Positions 9,537-18,040 of a stretch of DNA of 64,000 nucleotides are shown here, one piece after another. This DNA is from Rubrobacter aplysinae (GTDB taxonomy: Bacteria; Actinomycetota; Rubrobacteria; Rubrobacterales; Rubrobacteraceae). Position numbers and translations under genes: made by a program. The stretch is taken from the NCBI RefSeq assembly GCF_001029505.1, contig NZ_LEKH01000011.1, positions 38,461 through 102,460 on the forward strand, given 5' to 3'. Position 1 is the stretch's first letter. Every line of letters begins with the position of its first letter. The notes below the pieces were generated by a model. The model saw nothing but the letters and a program-made list of their open reading frames with translations. It made no database searches and was not told the DNA's origin.

Positions 9537-9740
9537 ATGAGTATGAGTCATAAAGCCCCTGCAATAGTTACTCTTCTGAGCGGTTTAACTTGGTTTCTTT
9601 ACTTCCTGGTGACCGGCTTTGAGTCAAGTACGTTGATCTCGAACGTCTTGCAGGGCGCTTTTATATTCGCGGCAGCGCTCTTGTTCGGATACATCGTAGG
9701 GCTCGCGTTGAATGTCGATACTCTGGCAGGAAAAGACTAA
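9537..9740 (+). CDS. Small two-helix membrane protein, function unknown
   Basis: The 67-residue product has two hydrophobic segments (about 7-27 and 35-60) and no family I recognise. Base composition is clearly less GC-rich than its neighbours. No ribosome site precedes ATG 9537, but TTGCGA (9500-9505), 17 bp and GATACT (9523-9528) would start a transcript close to the ATG, so a leaderless mRNA is possible; a second ATG lies at 9543. It separates ilvE from the leuA leader. Confidence 0.5.
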   Translation: MSMSHKAPAIVTLLSGLTWFLYFLVTGFESSTLISNVLQGAFIFAAALLFGYIVGLALNVDTLAGKD

Positions 9741-9750
9741 GGTGTACTCA

Positions 9751-9891
9751 GTGAGCCTTGAAACCTCTCATGGTCTCCAGAACCACGCCACTGGGGCAAA
9801 GCTGCGACTACTACGACTAGCCGGGGTGGACCGCGGTCTCCCCGGCCTCCGCAGCCGGCACGCCAGGCGAATTATCCGTCCCGGCGTCTAG
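9751..9891 (+). CDS. Candidate leuA leader peptide with Leu-Arg-Leu-Leu-Arg-Leu run
   Basis: GTG 9751 follows AAGGTG by 7 nt and opens a 46-codon frame ending at TAG 9889-9891. Codons 9802-9819 read CTG CGA CTA CTA CGA CTA, a leucine run using CTA, a codon that is uncommon in the surrounding genes. The run ends exactly where a 7-bp GC hairpin (9820-9846) begins. This arrangement, a control-codon run abutting alternative hairpins ahead of leuA, is what leucine attenuation looks like, and leader-peptide control of leuA has been proposed in other Actinobacteria. The product itself would have no other function. Confidence 0.45.
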   Translation: MSLETSHGLQNHATGAKLRLLRLAGVDRGLPGLRSRHARRIIRPGV

Positions 9892-9896
9892 CCGGG
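9820..9896 (+). promoter_or_regulatory. Alternative hairpins of the leuA leader (attenuator candidate)
   Basis: Hairpin one pairs GCCGGGG (9820-9826) with CCCCGGC (9840-9846) around an inner GACC/GGTC pair. Hairpin two pairs CCCGGC (9880-9885) with GCCGGG (9891-9896). The 9840-9846 strand can also pair with 9891-9896, so the two folds compete. No U-tract follows, so control may act on translation or through Rho rather than an intrinsic terminator. Confidence 0.4.
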
Positions 9897-10002
9897 CGGG
9901 GCCTGTACCGAGTCTCTGTGGCCACCTAAAACACCAGGTCTAAAAGCCGTAGCATCGAAAGTCTTACGAGCCTTGGCTGTATAGAAGAATAGGAGAGAGG
10001 TT

Positions 10003-11562
10003 ATGGAAGGTAAGGAAGGCACGGAGCGAGTACACATCTTCGACACCACCCTGCGCGACGGCGAGCAGTCGCCCGGTATCTCACTCTCGGTAGAGGAAAA
10101 GGTAGAGATCGCCCAGCAGCTCGGGCGGCTCAAGGTAGACGTAATAGAGGCCGGGTTCCCCATTACGAGCGAGGGCGACTTCGAGTCCGTAAGCCGCATC
10201 GCAAGCGAGGTGCGGGGCCCCATAATTACCGGTCTCGCCCGCGTACACGAGGCGGACATCGTCCGCGCCTGGGAGGCGGTGCAGTGGTCCGAGCGGCCCC
10301 GCATCCACACCTTCGTCGGCACCTCCGATCTCCACATCGAGCATCAGATGCGCTCCAACAAGGAGGACATCGTGAAGATGGCCCGTGAGGCCGTCGGGCA
10401 CGCGAAGTCGCTCTCGCCGGACGTTGAGTTCTCCCCGATGGACGCGACCCGCACGGATATCGGCTTTCTGTCCGAGGTGGTCGCCGCGGCGGTCGAGGCC
10501 GGGGCGGACGTAGTGAACATCGCCGACACCGTCGGCTACACCACCCCGGTGGAGTTCGCCGCTTTCCTGCGCGATCTGAAGGAGCGCGTACCCGAGCTTG
10601 CGGAGCGTACCCTCTCCGTCCACTGCCACGATGACCTGGGGCTCGCGGTTGCGAACTCTCTGGCTGGCGTGACTGCGGGGGCGCGTCAGATCGAGGTCGC
10701 GGTGAACGGCATCGGCGAGCGGGCCGGGAATGCCTCTCTAGAGGAGGTCGTGATGGCGCTCGCCACCCGGGAAGACTTCTACGGCGTGGAGGTCGGCACC
10801 GAGACGCGCCAGCTCTCGAACACGTCGCGCCTGATCTCCAACGTCACCGGCTACGACGTGCCGCCGAACAAGGCGATCGTCGGGCGCAACGCCTTCGCCC
10901 ACGAGTCCGGCATCCACCAGGACGGCGTCTTAAAGGACCGGCGGACGTTCGAGATCATGAAGCCCGAGGACATCGGCCTCGACTCCAACAACATCTTCCT
11001 CGGCAAGCACTCCGGCCGCCACGCCCTCTCCGACGCCCTCGCAGAGCTCGGCTACCACCTCGAAGGCGAGCCGCTCAAGCGGGCCTTCGAGCGGTTCAAG
11101 GAGATAGCGGACCACAAGAAGAGCGTCACCGCCGCCGACCTCGAAGCCATCGCCGCCGACGAGGTCGGGGCCTTCGAGGGCAAGTACGTCCTCGAGTCGT
11201 TCCGCGTCGTCGCCGCAACGGGCCGCCAGAGCCGGGCCGCCGTTACCATCTCGCACGCCGACCACGGCACCTTCGAGGCCGAGGCCGAGGGCGACGGTCC
11301 CGTGGACTCCGTTTTCCGCGCCGTGGACGCGGCGACCGGCGTGAAGGGCCGCCTCACCGACTTCCGCATAGACGCCGTTACCGGTGGCAAGGACGCCCTC
11401 GGCGAGGTTCGGGTCACGGTAGAGTTCGACGGCGCGGAGTACTCGGGCCGCGGCCTCTCCCAGGACGTCGTGGACGCCGCCGCCCGCGCCTACGTGCGGG
11501 CCGCAAACGTGTACGCCACCGGCAAGAAGCTGAGCGCGGATTGGGCCGCGAGCACGCCGTAG
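10003..11562 (+). CDS. leuA: 2-isopropylmalate synthase
   Basis: The 519-residue enzyme condenses 2-ketoisovalerate with acetyl-CoA, the committed step of leucine synthesis. The HMGL-like TIM barrel begins with FDTTLRDGEQSPG (about 9-21) and the metal-binding HCHDDLGLAVAN lies near residue 205; GKHSGRHAL marks the linker. A LeuA dimer domain for leucine feedback fills the last 130 residues. Length is that of the bacterial short form, not the 600+ residue actinobacterial LeuA2 type. ATG 10003 follows GGAGAGAGG. The upstream leader carries a probable attenuator. Confidence 0.96.
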   Translation: MEGKEGTERVHIFDTTLRDGEQSPGISLSVEEKVEIAQQLGRLKVDVIEAGFPITSEGDFESVSRIASEVRGPIITGLARVHEADIVRAWEAVQWSERPRIHTFVGTSDLHIEHQMRSNKEDIVKMAREAVGHAKSLSPDVEFSPMDATRTDIGFLSEVVAAAVEAGADVVNIADTVGYTTPVEFAAFLRDLKERVPELAERTLSVHCHDDLGLAVANSLAGVTAGARQIEVAVNGIGERAGNASLEEVVMALATREDFYGVEVGTETRQLSNTSRLISNVTGYDVPPNKAIVGRNAFAHESGIHQDGVLKDRRTFEIMKPEDIGLDSNNIFLGKHSGRHALSDALAELGYHLEGEPLKRAFERFKEIADHKKSVTAADLEAIAADEVGAFEGKYVLESFRVVAATGRQSRAAVTISHADHGTFEAEAEGDGPVDSVFRAVDAATGVKGRLTDFRIDAVTGGKDALGEVRVTVEFDGAEYSGRGLSQDVVDAAARAYVRAANVYATGKKLSADWAASTP

Positions 11563-12308
11563 ACTCCGTAACCCGGGACGGGGCGGCGTTGCCGGAGTAC
11601 CCCCGGCTGGAGGGCGAGAACGGGGCCGTGGTCCGCCACGCCCCGCACCTCCCGCTGCTGGGCCGGGAGGTACTTGCCCACCTGGAGACGGGGCTCGCCG
11701 CGCTGCCAGAGATGCTCGGCATTTCGGCACCGGCTCTGGAGGCGCTGGTCGTCGCCGGCGACGACTGGGACGCGGCCCCCAGGGACAACTCGCGCCCCTA
11801 TCCTCGCGGACTGCCGTACTTCACCCGCGCTACGGAGCCCCCGGCGCTCGTAATTCCTGAGAGGCTATCCGGGGCGATACAGCCCCGGACCGGGGCGACG
11901 CTGCCGCTGGTAGTCCACCATGAGCTGGCCCACGCTTTCCTGGCCGGAGTGGTAGCCGTCCGCATCCCATCCTGGCTGCGCGAGCTGCCGCCTCAGGCCG
12001 CCTCCGCCGCCGTTGCCCGCAGGGAGGCGCTACCGCTAGACGAACATCTGACTCGCATGGAGAGCCCCGGCTTCACGATCCGGGGATTTCATACGCCGGC
12101 GGCGGCCGGTGAGCAGATGGCCTTCCAGAACCTGCTGCTGAGGCTCGGCGCGGCGGCGCTCGCGGGCTTCGGCGAGGCGTTCCTGCCGCGGCTGGTCGCG
12201 GCGCTGCGGCGCGAGACAGAGTTAGACGAGTCGCGGGCGGAGGATCTGCTGGCGGAGGCGCTCGGACCCGGGGGACGGGAGTGGCTAGACTCACAGGAGG
12301 AGTTCTAA
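11541..12308 (+). CDS. Unknown protein with HExxH zinc-protease-like motif
   Basis: The frame overlaps the end of leuA by 22 nt if TTG 11541 is used; a start further in (for example TTG 11589) is possible, since no good ribosome site is visible. The product (up to 255 residues) has no membrane segment or signal peptide. VVHHELAHAFL near residue 127 is a perfect HExxH helix, and GEQMAFQNLLL about 65 residues later could supply a glutamate as third zinc ligand, as in gluzincins. Family is not recognised. It lies inside the leucine operon, 36 bp before leuB, so it is probably co-expressed, but no role in leucine synthesis is known. Confidence 0.65.
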   Translation: MGREHAVDSVTRDGAALPEYPRLEGENGAVVRHAPHLPLLGREVLAHLETGLAALPEMLGISAPALEALVVAGDDWDAAPRDNSRPYPRGLPYFTRATEPPALVIPERLSGAIQPRTGATLPLVVHHELAHAFLAGVVAVRIPSWLRELPPQAASAAVARREALPLDEHLTRMESPGFTIRGFHTPAAAGEQMAFQNLLLRLGAAALAGFGEAFLPRLVAALRRETELDESRAEDLLAEALGPGGREWLDSQEEF

Positions 12309-12343
12309 CAGTGACGCATTGTCATAATGTAAGGAGATTTTAG

Positions 12344-13450
12344 ATGAGCCAGTCTTACAAGATACTGCTACTCCCCGGCGACGGCATCGGCCCGGAGGTC
12401 GTCGGCGCGGCGCGGGAGGTACTGGACGCGGCGGCGGGGCGCTTCGGCTTCGAGGTCGAGTACGAAGAGCGGCTCGCGGGGGCGGGGGCGATCCGCTCCG
12501 AAGGAGCCCCGATCTCCGATGAGACGCTGGAGGCGGCCCGGGGCTCGGACGCGGTCTTGCTCGGAGCGGTCGGCCACCCGGACTACGACGGCGGCTCCGT
12601 AAGGCCCGAGGCGGGACTACTCAAACTGCGCAGCGCCCTGGAGGTTTTCGCCAACCTCCGCCCCGTCGCCTCCAACCCGGCGCTCACGCCATACTCACCG
12701 CTAAAGCCCGAGGTCGTCGAGGGTGTGGATCTCCTCATAGTGCGCGAGCTCACCGGCGGCATGTACTTCGGCGAGAAAGAGGAGGCCGGCGAGAGCGGGG
12801 ATCTCGCCTCGGACTCGGTCGTCTACACAACAGAGGAGATAAGGCGCGTCGCCCGCGTCGCCTTCGAGGCCGCCCGGGGCCGTAACGGGAAGCTCACCTC
12901 GGTGGACAAGGCAAACGTCGTCGCCACGAGCCGCCTGTGGCGCCGGGTGGTAAACGAGCTAGCGGCGGAGTACCCGGATGTGGAGCTGGAGCACGTGCTG
13001 GTGGACGCAGCGGCGATGTATCTCGTGCAGAACCCCAAGCGCTTCGACGTGATCGTGACCGAGAACCTCTTCGGCGACATTCTCTCCGACGAGGCTGCGA
13101 TGCTGCCGGGCTCGATGGGCATGCTCCCCTCCGCCTCGCTCGGGGCCCCCGGAAAGCCCGGCCTGTACGAGCCGGTCCACGGCTCGGCACCGGACATCGC
13201 CGGTCAGGGCGTGGCGAACCCCTACGCCGCGATCCTCTCGGCGGCGCTGCTCCTGCGCCACTCGCTGGGAGAGGCCACGGCGGCTGACGCCATCGAGCAG
13301 GCGGTACACGTCTCCACAGAGAACGGCATCCTCACCCGCGACCTCGGCGGGGAGAGCGGAACGGAGGAGGCCACGCGGGCGGTCCTGGAGCATATGTCTA
13401 ATACAAGTAACACGCAGCAGGGACAGAAAGAACAGGAGGAGGCGCGATGA
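12344..13450 (+). CDS. leuB: 3-isopropylmalate dehydrogenase
   Basis: The 368-residue NAD-dependent beta-hydroxyacid dehydrogenase oxidises and decarboxylates 3-isopropylmalate. The N-terminal LLPGDGIGPEVV, the central YFGEKEE region and the C-terminal FGDILSDEAAMLPGSMGMLPS with EPVHGSAPDIAG are all intact. ATG 12344 follows AAGGAG by 6 nt. The last 15 residues are a polar Gln/Glu-rich tail. It overlaps cimA by 4 nt (ATGA), so translation is coupled. leuC and leuD are not in the window. Confidence 0.97.
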   Translation: MSQSYKILLLPGDGIGPEVVGAAREVLDAAAGRFGFEVEYEERLAGAGAIRSEGAPISDETLEAARGSDAVLLGAVGHPDYDGGSVRPEAGLLKLRSALEVFANLRPVASNPALTPYSPLKPEVVEGVDLLIVRELTGGMYFGEKEEAGESGDLASDSVVYTTEEIRRVARVAFEAARGRNGKLTSVDKANVVATSRLWRRVVNELAAEYPDVELEHVLVDAAAMYLVQNPKRFDVIVTENLFGDILSDEAAMLPGSMGMLPSASLGAPGKPGLYEPVHGSAPDIAGQGVANPYAAILSAALLLRHSLGEATAADAIEQAVHVSTENGILTRDLGGESGTEEATRAVLEHMSNTSNTQQGQKEQEEAR

Positions 13451-15039
13451 GCGTCAGGCTATTCGACACGACGCTGCGTGACGGGACACAGCGCGAGGGC
13501 GTTACTCTAACCACCGAGGACAAGATCCGGATAGCCCGCGAGCTAGACACCCTCGGCATCCACTACATCGAGGCTGGTTTCCCGGCCTCCAATCCCAAGG
13601 ATCTGGAGTTCTTCGAGGGCTTCGACGCCTCCGAGCTCGAGACCGCCAGGATAGTGGCCTTCACTCGCGCCCGTCGTCCAAATGGCCGCGCCGACGATGA
13701 TCCCGCGGTAACGCTTCTGGCCTCACTCTCCGCTCCGGTGGCGTGCATCGTGGCCAAGAGTTGGCGGATGCAGGTCGAGAAGGTGCTCGGCACCACCCCG
13801 GAAGAGAACCTGGCCTCCATAGGCGACACCGTGCGCTACCTCGCGGCGGCGGACAAGGAGGTCATCTTCGACGCCGAGCACTACTTCGACGGCTACAAGG
13901 ACGATCCCGGACACGCCCTCTCCACGCTGCGGGCGGCGGCGGAGGCGGGGGCGAATACGGTGGTCCTCTGCGACACCAACGGCGGCACGGTACCGGGCGA
14001 GCTACAGGGGATCGTGTCGGAGACGGTCGGAGAGATCACCCGCGTCCACCCGGGCGTCGAGGTCGGCATCCACACCCACAACGACTCGGGGTGCGGCGTG
14101 GCAAACGCCCTAGCCGCGGTAGAGGCGGGGGGGACCCACGTGCAGGGCACCATCAACGGCGTCGGCGAGCGTTGCGGCAACTGTGACCTGGTGCCCGTAA
14201 TCGCGAACCTGCAGCTAAAGATGGACCATCGGATCGTGGGCGAAGATCAGCTCACCCGCCTCACCGAGGCGTCCAACTACATCTCCGAGCTGATGAACCT
14301 CACCCCCGACACCCACCGGCCGTACGTCGGGCGCAGCGCCTTCGCCCACAAGGGCGGGCTGCACGTGGACGGCATCTCCAAGGACCCTGGCACCTACGAG
14401 CACGTCGCTCCCGAGAGCGTTGGCAACGTCCGAAGGATGCCCGTCGGCGAGCTATCGGGCAAGAACACCATCCGGCGCAAGGCCGAGGAGCTCGGCATCC
14501 GGGAGGTGGACGCGAACGCGGTGCTCGAAGCCATAAAGCGCCGCGAGTACGAGGGATACCACTACGAGGCCGCCGACGCCTCGCTGGCGCTCTTGATCGG
14601 ACGCACCTCCGGCGAGGACGCGCCGCTCTTCGAGCTCGAGACGTTCAGGATCATCTCCGAGAAACGTTCCGACGGAGAAGCGATCACCGAGGCCACCATA
14701 AAGCTGTGGGTAAAGGGACAGCGCGTCATTACCACCGCCGAGGGCAACGGCCCCGTAAGCGCCCTGGACCGCGCTCTGCGCCGCGCCATAGAGTCTCACT
14801 ACCCAGAGCTCGCCGAGATACACCTCACCAACTACAAGGTGCGCATTTTGGACGAGCACCGCGCCACCGACGCGACGACCCGCGTACTAATAGACTCCTC
14901 CGACGGCAAGAAGCTCTGGGGCGCGGTCGGAGTCGGCGAGAACATCATCGAGGCCTCCTGGCAGGCCCTGGTGGACGGTCTGGAGTACGGTGTAACCGAG
15001 GCCCGGCAGCCTTCGGGCTCCGAGACGGGGCGTGGCTAG
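13447..15039 (+). CDS. cimA: (R)-citramalate synthase
   Basis: The 530-residue protein belongs to the LeuA/HMG-lyase family but to the CimA branch: LFDTTLRDGTQREGV at 5-19, an early GFPASNPKD block, HTHNDSGCGVAN near residue 217 and a long C-terminal regulatory domain. CimA condenses pyruvate and acetyl-CoA to citramalate, giving 2-ketobutyrate for isoleucine without threonine deaminase. LeuB, its immediate neighbour with a 4-nt overlap, also serves that pathway, which supports the call. The presence of both leuA and cimA in one operon argues that this is not a second isopropylmalate synthase. Confidence 0.9.
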   Translation: MSVRLFDTTLRDGTQREGVTLTTEDKIRIARELDTLGIHYIEAGFPASNPKDLEFFEGFDASELETARIVAFTRARRPNGRADDDPAVTLLASLSAPVACIVAKSWRMQVEKVLGTTPEENLASIGDTVRYLAAADKEVIFDAEHYFDGYKDDPGHALSTLRAAAEAGANTVVLCDTNGGTVPGELQGIVSETVGEITRVHPGVEVGIHTHNDSGCGVANALAAVEAGGTHVQGTINGVGERCGNCDLVPVIANLQLKMDHRIVGEDQLTRLTEASNYISELMNLTPDTHRPYVGRSAFAHKGGLHVDGISKDPGTYEHVAPESVGNVRRMPVGELSGKNTIRRKAEELGIREVDANAVLEAIKRREYEGYHYEAADASLALLIGRTSGEDAPLFELETFRIISEKRSDGEAITEATIKLWVKGQRVITTAEGNGPVSALDRALRRAIESHYPELAEIHLTNYKVRILDEHRATDATTRVLIDSSDGKKLWGAVGVGENIIEASWQALVDGLEYGVTEARQPSGSETGRG

Positions 15040-15844
15040 CATAGCGGGTGACGAGAGCGGCGTCGTAGAGCTCCTGGGCAGGCGCGTCCGGCTCCTAGAC
15101 CTGAGCCGGACCGTAGGACCGACCCCGGGCGAGCCGGATCCCCCACGGCTGCGATACACCTCCCACGAAGAAGGCGCGGAGCTCTGGCGGCACCTCTTCG
15201 GCATTCCTCCGGAGGCTCTGCCCTCGGGCCTGGGCCTCGCCGGCGAGAAGGCCAAGCTCTCTACCCACGCCGGGACCCACATGGATGCTCCCTGGCATTA
15301 TGCTCCGGTCTCTGAGGGTGAGCCGGCGCACAAGATCGACGAGACGCCCCTGAGCCTCTGCGTAGGCCCCGCGATCGTGCTCGACGTATCGGACCTGCCA
15401 ACGGGATACCTGGTAACCCCGGCAGAGATACAAGAACGTCTCCAAGGCCTGGATCATACACTGTCCCCGGGAGACATCGTGCTTTTCCGGACCGGGGCGG
15501 ACGCCCTGTGGGGCACCGAGGAGTACTTCACTTACGGCTGTGGCCTCGGGCGGGAGGCGGTTCTCTACCTGGCGGATCGGGGCGTAAGGCTCACAGGGAC
15601 CGACGCCTGGAGCCTCGACAGACCGTACACGCTAATAGGTGAGGAGTGGCGGGAGAAGAAAGACCCTTCCCTACTCTGGCCCGCCCACTACGCCGGGCTA
15701 GAGCGGAGCTACTGGCACCTGGAAAAGCTCGCCAACCTGGCGAAGCTACCGGCACTGGGCGCCACACTCCTGGCATTGCCGATCAAACTAGAAAAAGCCA
15801 GCGGCGCGTGGGTAAGGGCGGTGGGTCTCGTTCCCGTGGAGTAA
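15032..15844 (+). CDS. Cyclase-family metal-dependent hydrolase (kynurenine formamidase-like)
   Basis: The 270-residue protein carries the cyclase-family metal signature THAGTHMDAPWHY (about 81-93), as in bacterial kynurenine formamidase KynB and related amidohydrolases. The early LLDLSRTVGP block also fits. GTG 15032 overlaps the end of cimA by 8 nt, so it is the last gene of the leucine/isoleucine operon. The true substrate is unknown: the family includes formamidases, isatin hydrolases and others, and no tryptophan-degradation genes are nearby. It ends 27 bp before a convergent gene. Confidence 0.8.
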   Translation: MASIAGDESGVVELLGRRVRLLDLSRTVGPTPGEPDPPRLRYTSHEEGAELWRHLFGIPPEALPSGLGLAGEKAKLSTHAGTHMDAPWHYAPVSEGEPAHKIDETPLSLCVGPAIVLDVSDLPTGYLVTPAEIQERLQGLDHTLSPGDIVLFRTGADALWGTEEYFTYGCGLGREAVLYLADRGVRLTGTDAWSLDRPYTLIGEEWREKKDPSLLWPAHYAGLERSYWHLEKLANLAKLPALGATLLALPIKLEKASGAWVRAVGLVPVE

Positions 15845-15871
15845 CGCCGAGCTTCTGAATAGACTCGCTTT

Positions 15872-17983
15872 CTAGTCGAACAGCCTCGCCTGGGTGCCGG
15901 GCTCGTCCGGACGGCGGAAGTGGGCGGTCGAGAGCGGGGCGCGGCCTTCGGGGATTCCGGCCCGGCGGCGGCTTATGGCGAAGAGCTGGTGGATCCCTTC
16001 GGCGAAGATGTCCTCGCCCTGCATGCGGGATCCGAACCGCGGGTCGTTGAGACGGCCGCCGCGCATCGAGCGTAGCCGGTTGAGAACCTTCTCCTTGCGG
16101 TCGGGGAGGTTCCTCTCCAGCCAGTCCTCGAAGAGCGGTGCCACCGCGCCCGGCAGCCGCACCACCGTATGGGCGGCGAACTGCGCGCCTGCATCCGCCG
16201 CGGCCCGCAGTAGGTCGGGGAGCTTGTGATCGTTGACGGCGGGTATGATCGGGGCCGTCATCACCCCGACGGGTACGCCCGCCTCGGCGAGAAGCTCTAC
16301 TGCGGCGAGACGGCGCTTCGGAGGCGAGGTACGGGGCTCCAGCACCCGCTTTAGCTCCGGGTCCAGGGTGGTGAGCGAGATGGCGACGGAGACAGCATCG
16401 TAGTGCGCCAGCTCTGCGAGCAGGTCCACGTCGCGGGTGACGAGGTGATTCTTGGTAACCACGGCGACGGGGTTGCGGGCCTCGGCGAGCACCTCCAGAC
16501 AGCCGCGGGTGATGCGCAGCCTGCGCTCCACCGGCTGGTAGGGATCGGTAACGCCGCTCATGGCGAGGGTCTTCGGCTCCCAGCTCTTGGACGAGAGCTT
16601 CCGGCGCAGCAAGGTCGGGGCGTCACGCTTGGCCATCACCTTGCTCTCGAAGTCCAGCCCGGCAGAGAGCCCGAGATACTCGTGGGTTGGACGGGCGTAG
16701 CAGTTGTGGCTCACCACTCCGTTGGCGATAAAGTCTCCGGTGCCCGTGGTGATGTCGTACATCCTCATGGTGCCGACCGGCTCGATGGAGGCCACCCGGA
16801 GGTCTGCCCCGTTCTTGACAGCCTGCCCGGAGATGTCGCGCTTTCGCCCGATTGTCGGGTCCACGAGGTGGAAGAAACGCAGGTGCTCGCCGAGGCCTCC
16901 TCGAACCCGTATCGACTTCAGCGGCTCCGTCCGGCTGCCGGCGCGCTCTTCTGTTACCGTTTCGAATCCCAGTGAGCCGAGACGACGCAGGACACGCTCG
17001 ATGATCTCGGTATCCGTATTGAAGATGCGCAGCACGCCGTTACGGTAGCTTCCCTCTGCATCGAAGATACCCGCGAGAAACCCTTTACTCCAGGCTCCGC
17101 AGTAGTCATCGGGCCATGCAATGGTCTCCTTTACGAGCTCCACGCTGGCTAGTGCCGAGGCGCGGATGCCCCGCATCTCCTTCCCGGTGGTAGTGGCTTT
17201 CTGAAAGAGGAAATCGTGCGTGGGAACCTCGAAGTCCAGCAGGTAACGGCTCGCGCGCGTCAGGGCCTCTTCGTCGGATAGTGCGAGCCGGGACTGGTGT
17301 TGGTTTCCGTGGGCGCGTCCGGCACGTTCGTACTTATATGAGGCGAGGTGACCATCTCCGCGGATGATCCCGCAGAGATACCCTCGCCGGTAGTCGTAAT
17401 CCTTCTCGGGTGGCCGGGCGAATGAGCCAACGCCCATCAGACTGTTGTTCGACGTCAGGTGAGGCCTCTGTCCGTCTCCGTGACCGGAGCCGGTCACGTA
17501 CTTCCAGCCGCGTTCGGTGAGGAAGCGGTGGTCTCCGCTGGCGATGAGTTGCGTGCCGTCTTCCAGGGTGAGGCGGTAGGCTCGCTTTATCGTGCTCCAG
17601 TGGGCCAGCACGGAAGTTCTCGTGTAGCGACGGTAGTAGCCGTCTCTGGTGGTGCCGTAGATCCCCTCCCCAACCCGCAAGTCTTGCAGCTCGCGGGTGC
17701 TCCCGTCCGCCAGCAGTACGGGAGTGTCGCCGGAGAGGCAGTAGGCGCAGCCATGTTCGCAGCCCCGGTAGGGGTTGAGGCTCGCGGAGAAGGGGATGTC
17801 CGGGCTGTCGTTGGTGGTGATGATCGAACGCGAAGAGTCCTCGTAGAACCGCGTCGTGGGAGAAGGGTCTCCGGCGGTTTCTTCCGGGTCGGGCTCTATC
17901 TCAATGGGCTCGAAGCGGCCCGCGGGGTTCAGGCCGGCACCACGCCCGCGATTACTCCCGCCTTGCGTATCAGACTGCTCCAT
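15872..17983 (-). CDS. Rv2578c-type radical SAM protein interrupted by an intein
   Basis: The 703-residue precursor encodes a radical SAM protein of the Rv2578c/SplB-like group. The cluster motif is CEHGCAY followed, after a 346-residue insert, by CYARPTHEY; the insert is an intein (residues 82-427). After splicing the host protein would have 357 residues and a C-x3-C-x2-C [4Fe-4S] motif at 75, 79 and 82. The C-terminal part (VTDPYQPVERRLRITRG and later ARPTHEY-type context) is typical of the family, whose reaction is unknown. It is the last gene of a minus-strand group with the channel, phosphoesterase and methyltransferase genes. Confidence 0.92.
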   Translation of the reverse strand: MEQSDTQGGSNRGRGAGLNPAGRFEPIEIEPDPEETAGDPSPTTRFYEDSSRSIITTNDSPDIPFSASLNPYRGCEHGCAYCLSGDTPVLLADGSTRELQDLRVGEGIYGTTRDGYYRRYTRTSVLAHWSTIKRAYRLTLEDGTQLIASGDHRFLTERGWKYVTGSGHGDGQRPHLTSNNSLMGVGSFARPPEKDYDYRRGYLCGIIRGDGHLASYKYERAGRAHGNQHQSRLALSDEEALTRASRYLLDFEVPTHDFLFQKATTTGKEMRGIRASALASVELVKETIAWPDDYCGAWSKGFLAGIFDAEGSYRNGVLRIFNTDTEIIERVLRRLGSLGFETVTEERAGSRTEPLKSIRVRGGLGEHLRFFHLVDPTIGRKRDISGQAVKNGADLRVASIEPVGTMRMYDITTGTGDFIANGVVSHNCYARPTHEYLGLSAGLDFESKVMAKRDAPTLLRRKLSSKSWEPKTLAMSGVTDPYQPVERRLRITRGCLEVLAEARNPVAVVTKNHLVTRDVDLLAELAHYDAVSVAISLTTLDPELKRVLEPRTSPPKRRLAAVELLAEAGVPVGVMTAPIIPAVNDHKLPDLLRAAADAGAQFAAHTVVRLPGAVAPLFEDWLERNLPDRKEKVLNRLRSMRGGRLNDPRFGSRMQGEDIFAEGIHQLFAISRRRAGIPEGRAPLSTAHFRRPDEPGTQARLFD
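16703..17740 (-). mobile_element. Intein with LAGLIDADG homing endonuclease
   Basis: The insert begins CLSGDTPVLLADG (block A, nucleophile C82) and ends with GVVSHN (C-terminal His-Asn), followed by the +1 cysteine of the host. Block B is visible as SGDHRFLTERGW. Two LAGLIDADG-type helices, YLCGIIRGDGHL (about 202-213) and FLAGIFDAEGSY (about 302-313), indicate a dodecapeptide homing endonuclease. All splicing residues are intact, so it should excise itself. The +1 cysteine is the third ligand of the iron-sulfur cluster, so the host cannot be active before splicing in the normal way. Confidence 0.93.
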
Positions 17984-18040
17984 CCGTTGAGGATACGGGT
18001 GATCTCTGGGGCTACCAACGGTGACATGGCATTCTACTCG

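Noticed and set aside
9819..9846. T-box-like GGGTGGACCGCGG in the leuA leader
   Set aside because: It resembles the TGGNACCGCG antiterminator signature but lacks one base, and no stem I with a specifier loop or a following U-tract is visible. The leader-peptide model explains the region better.
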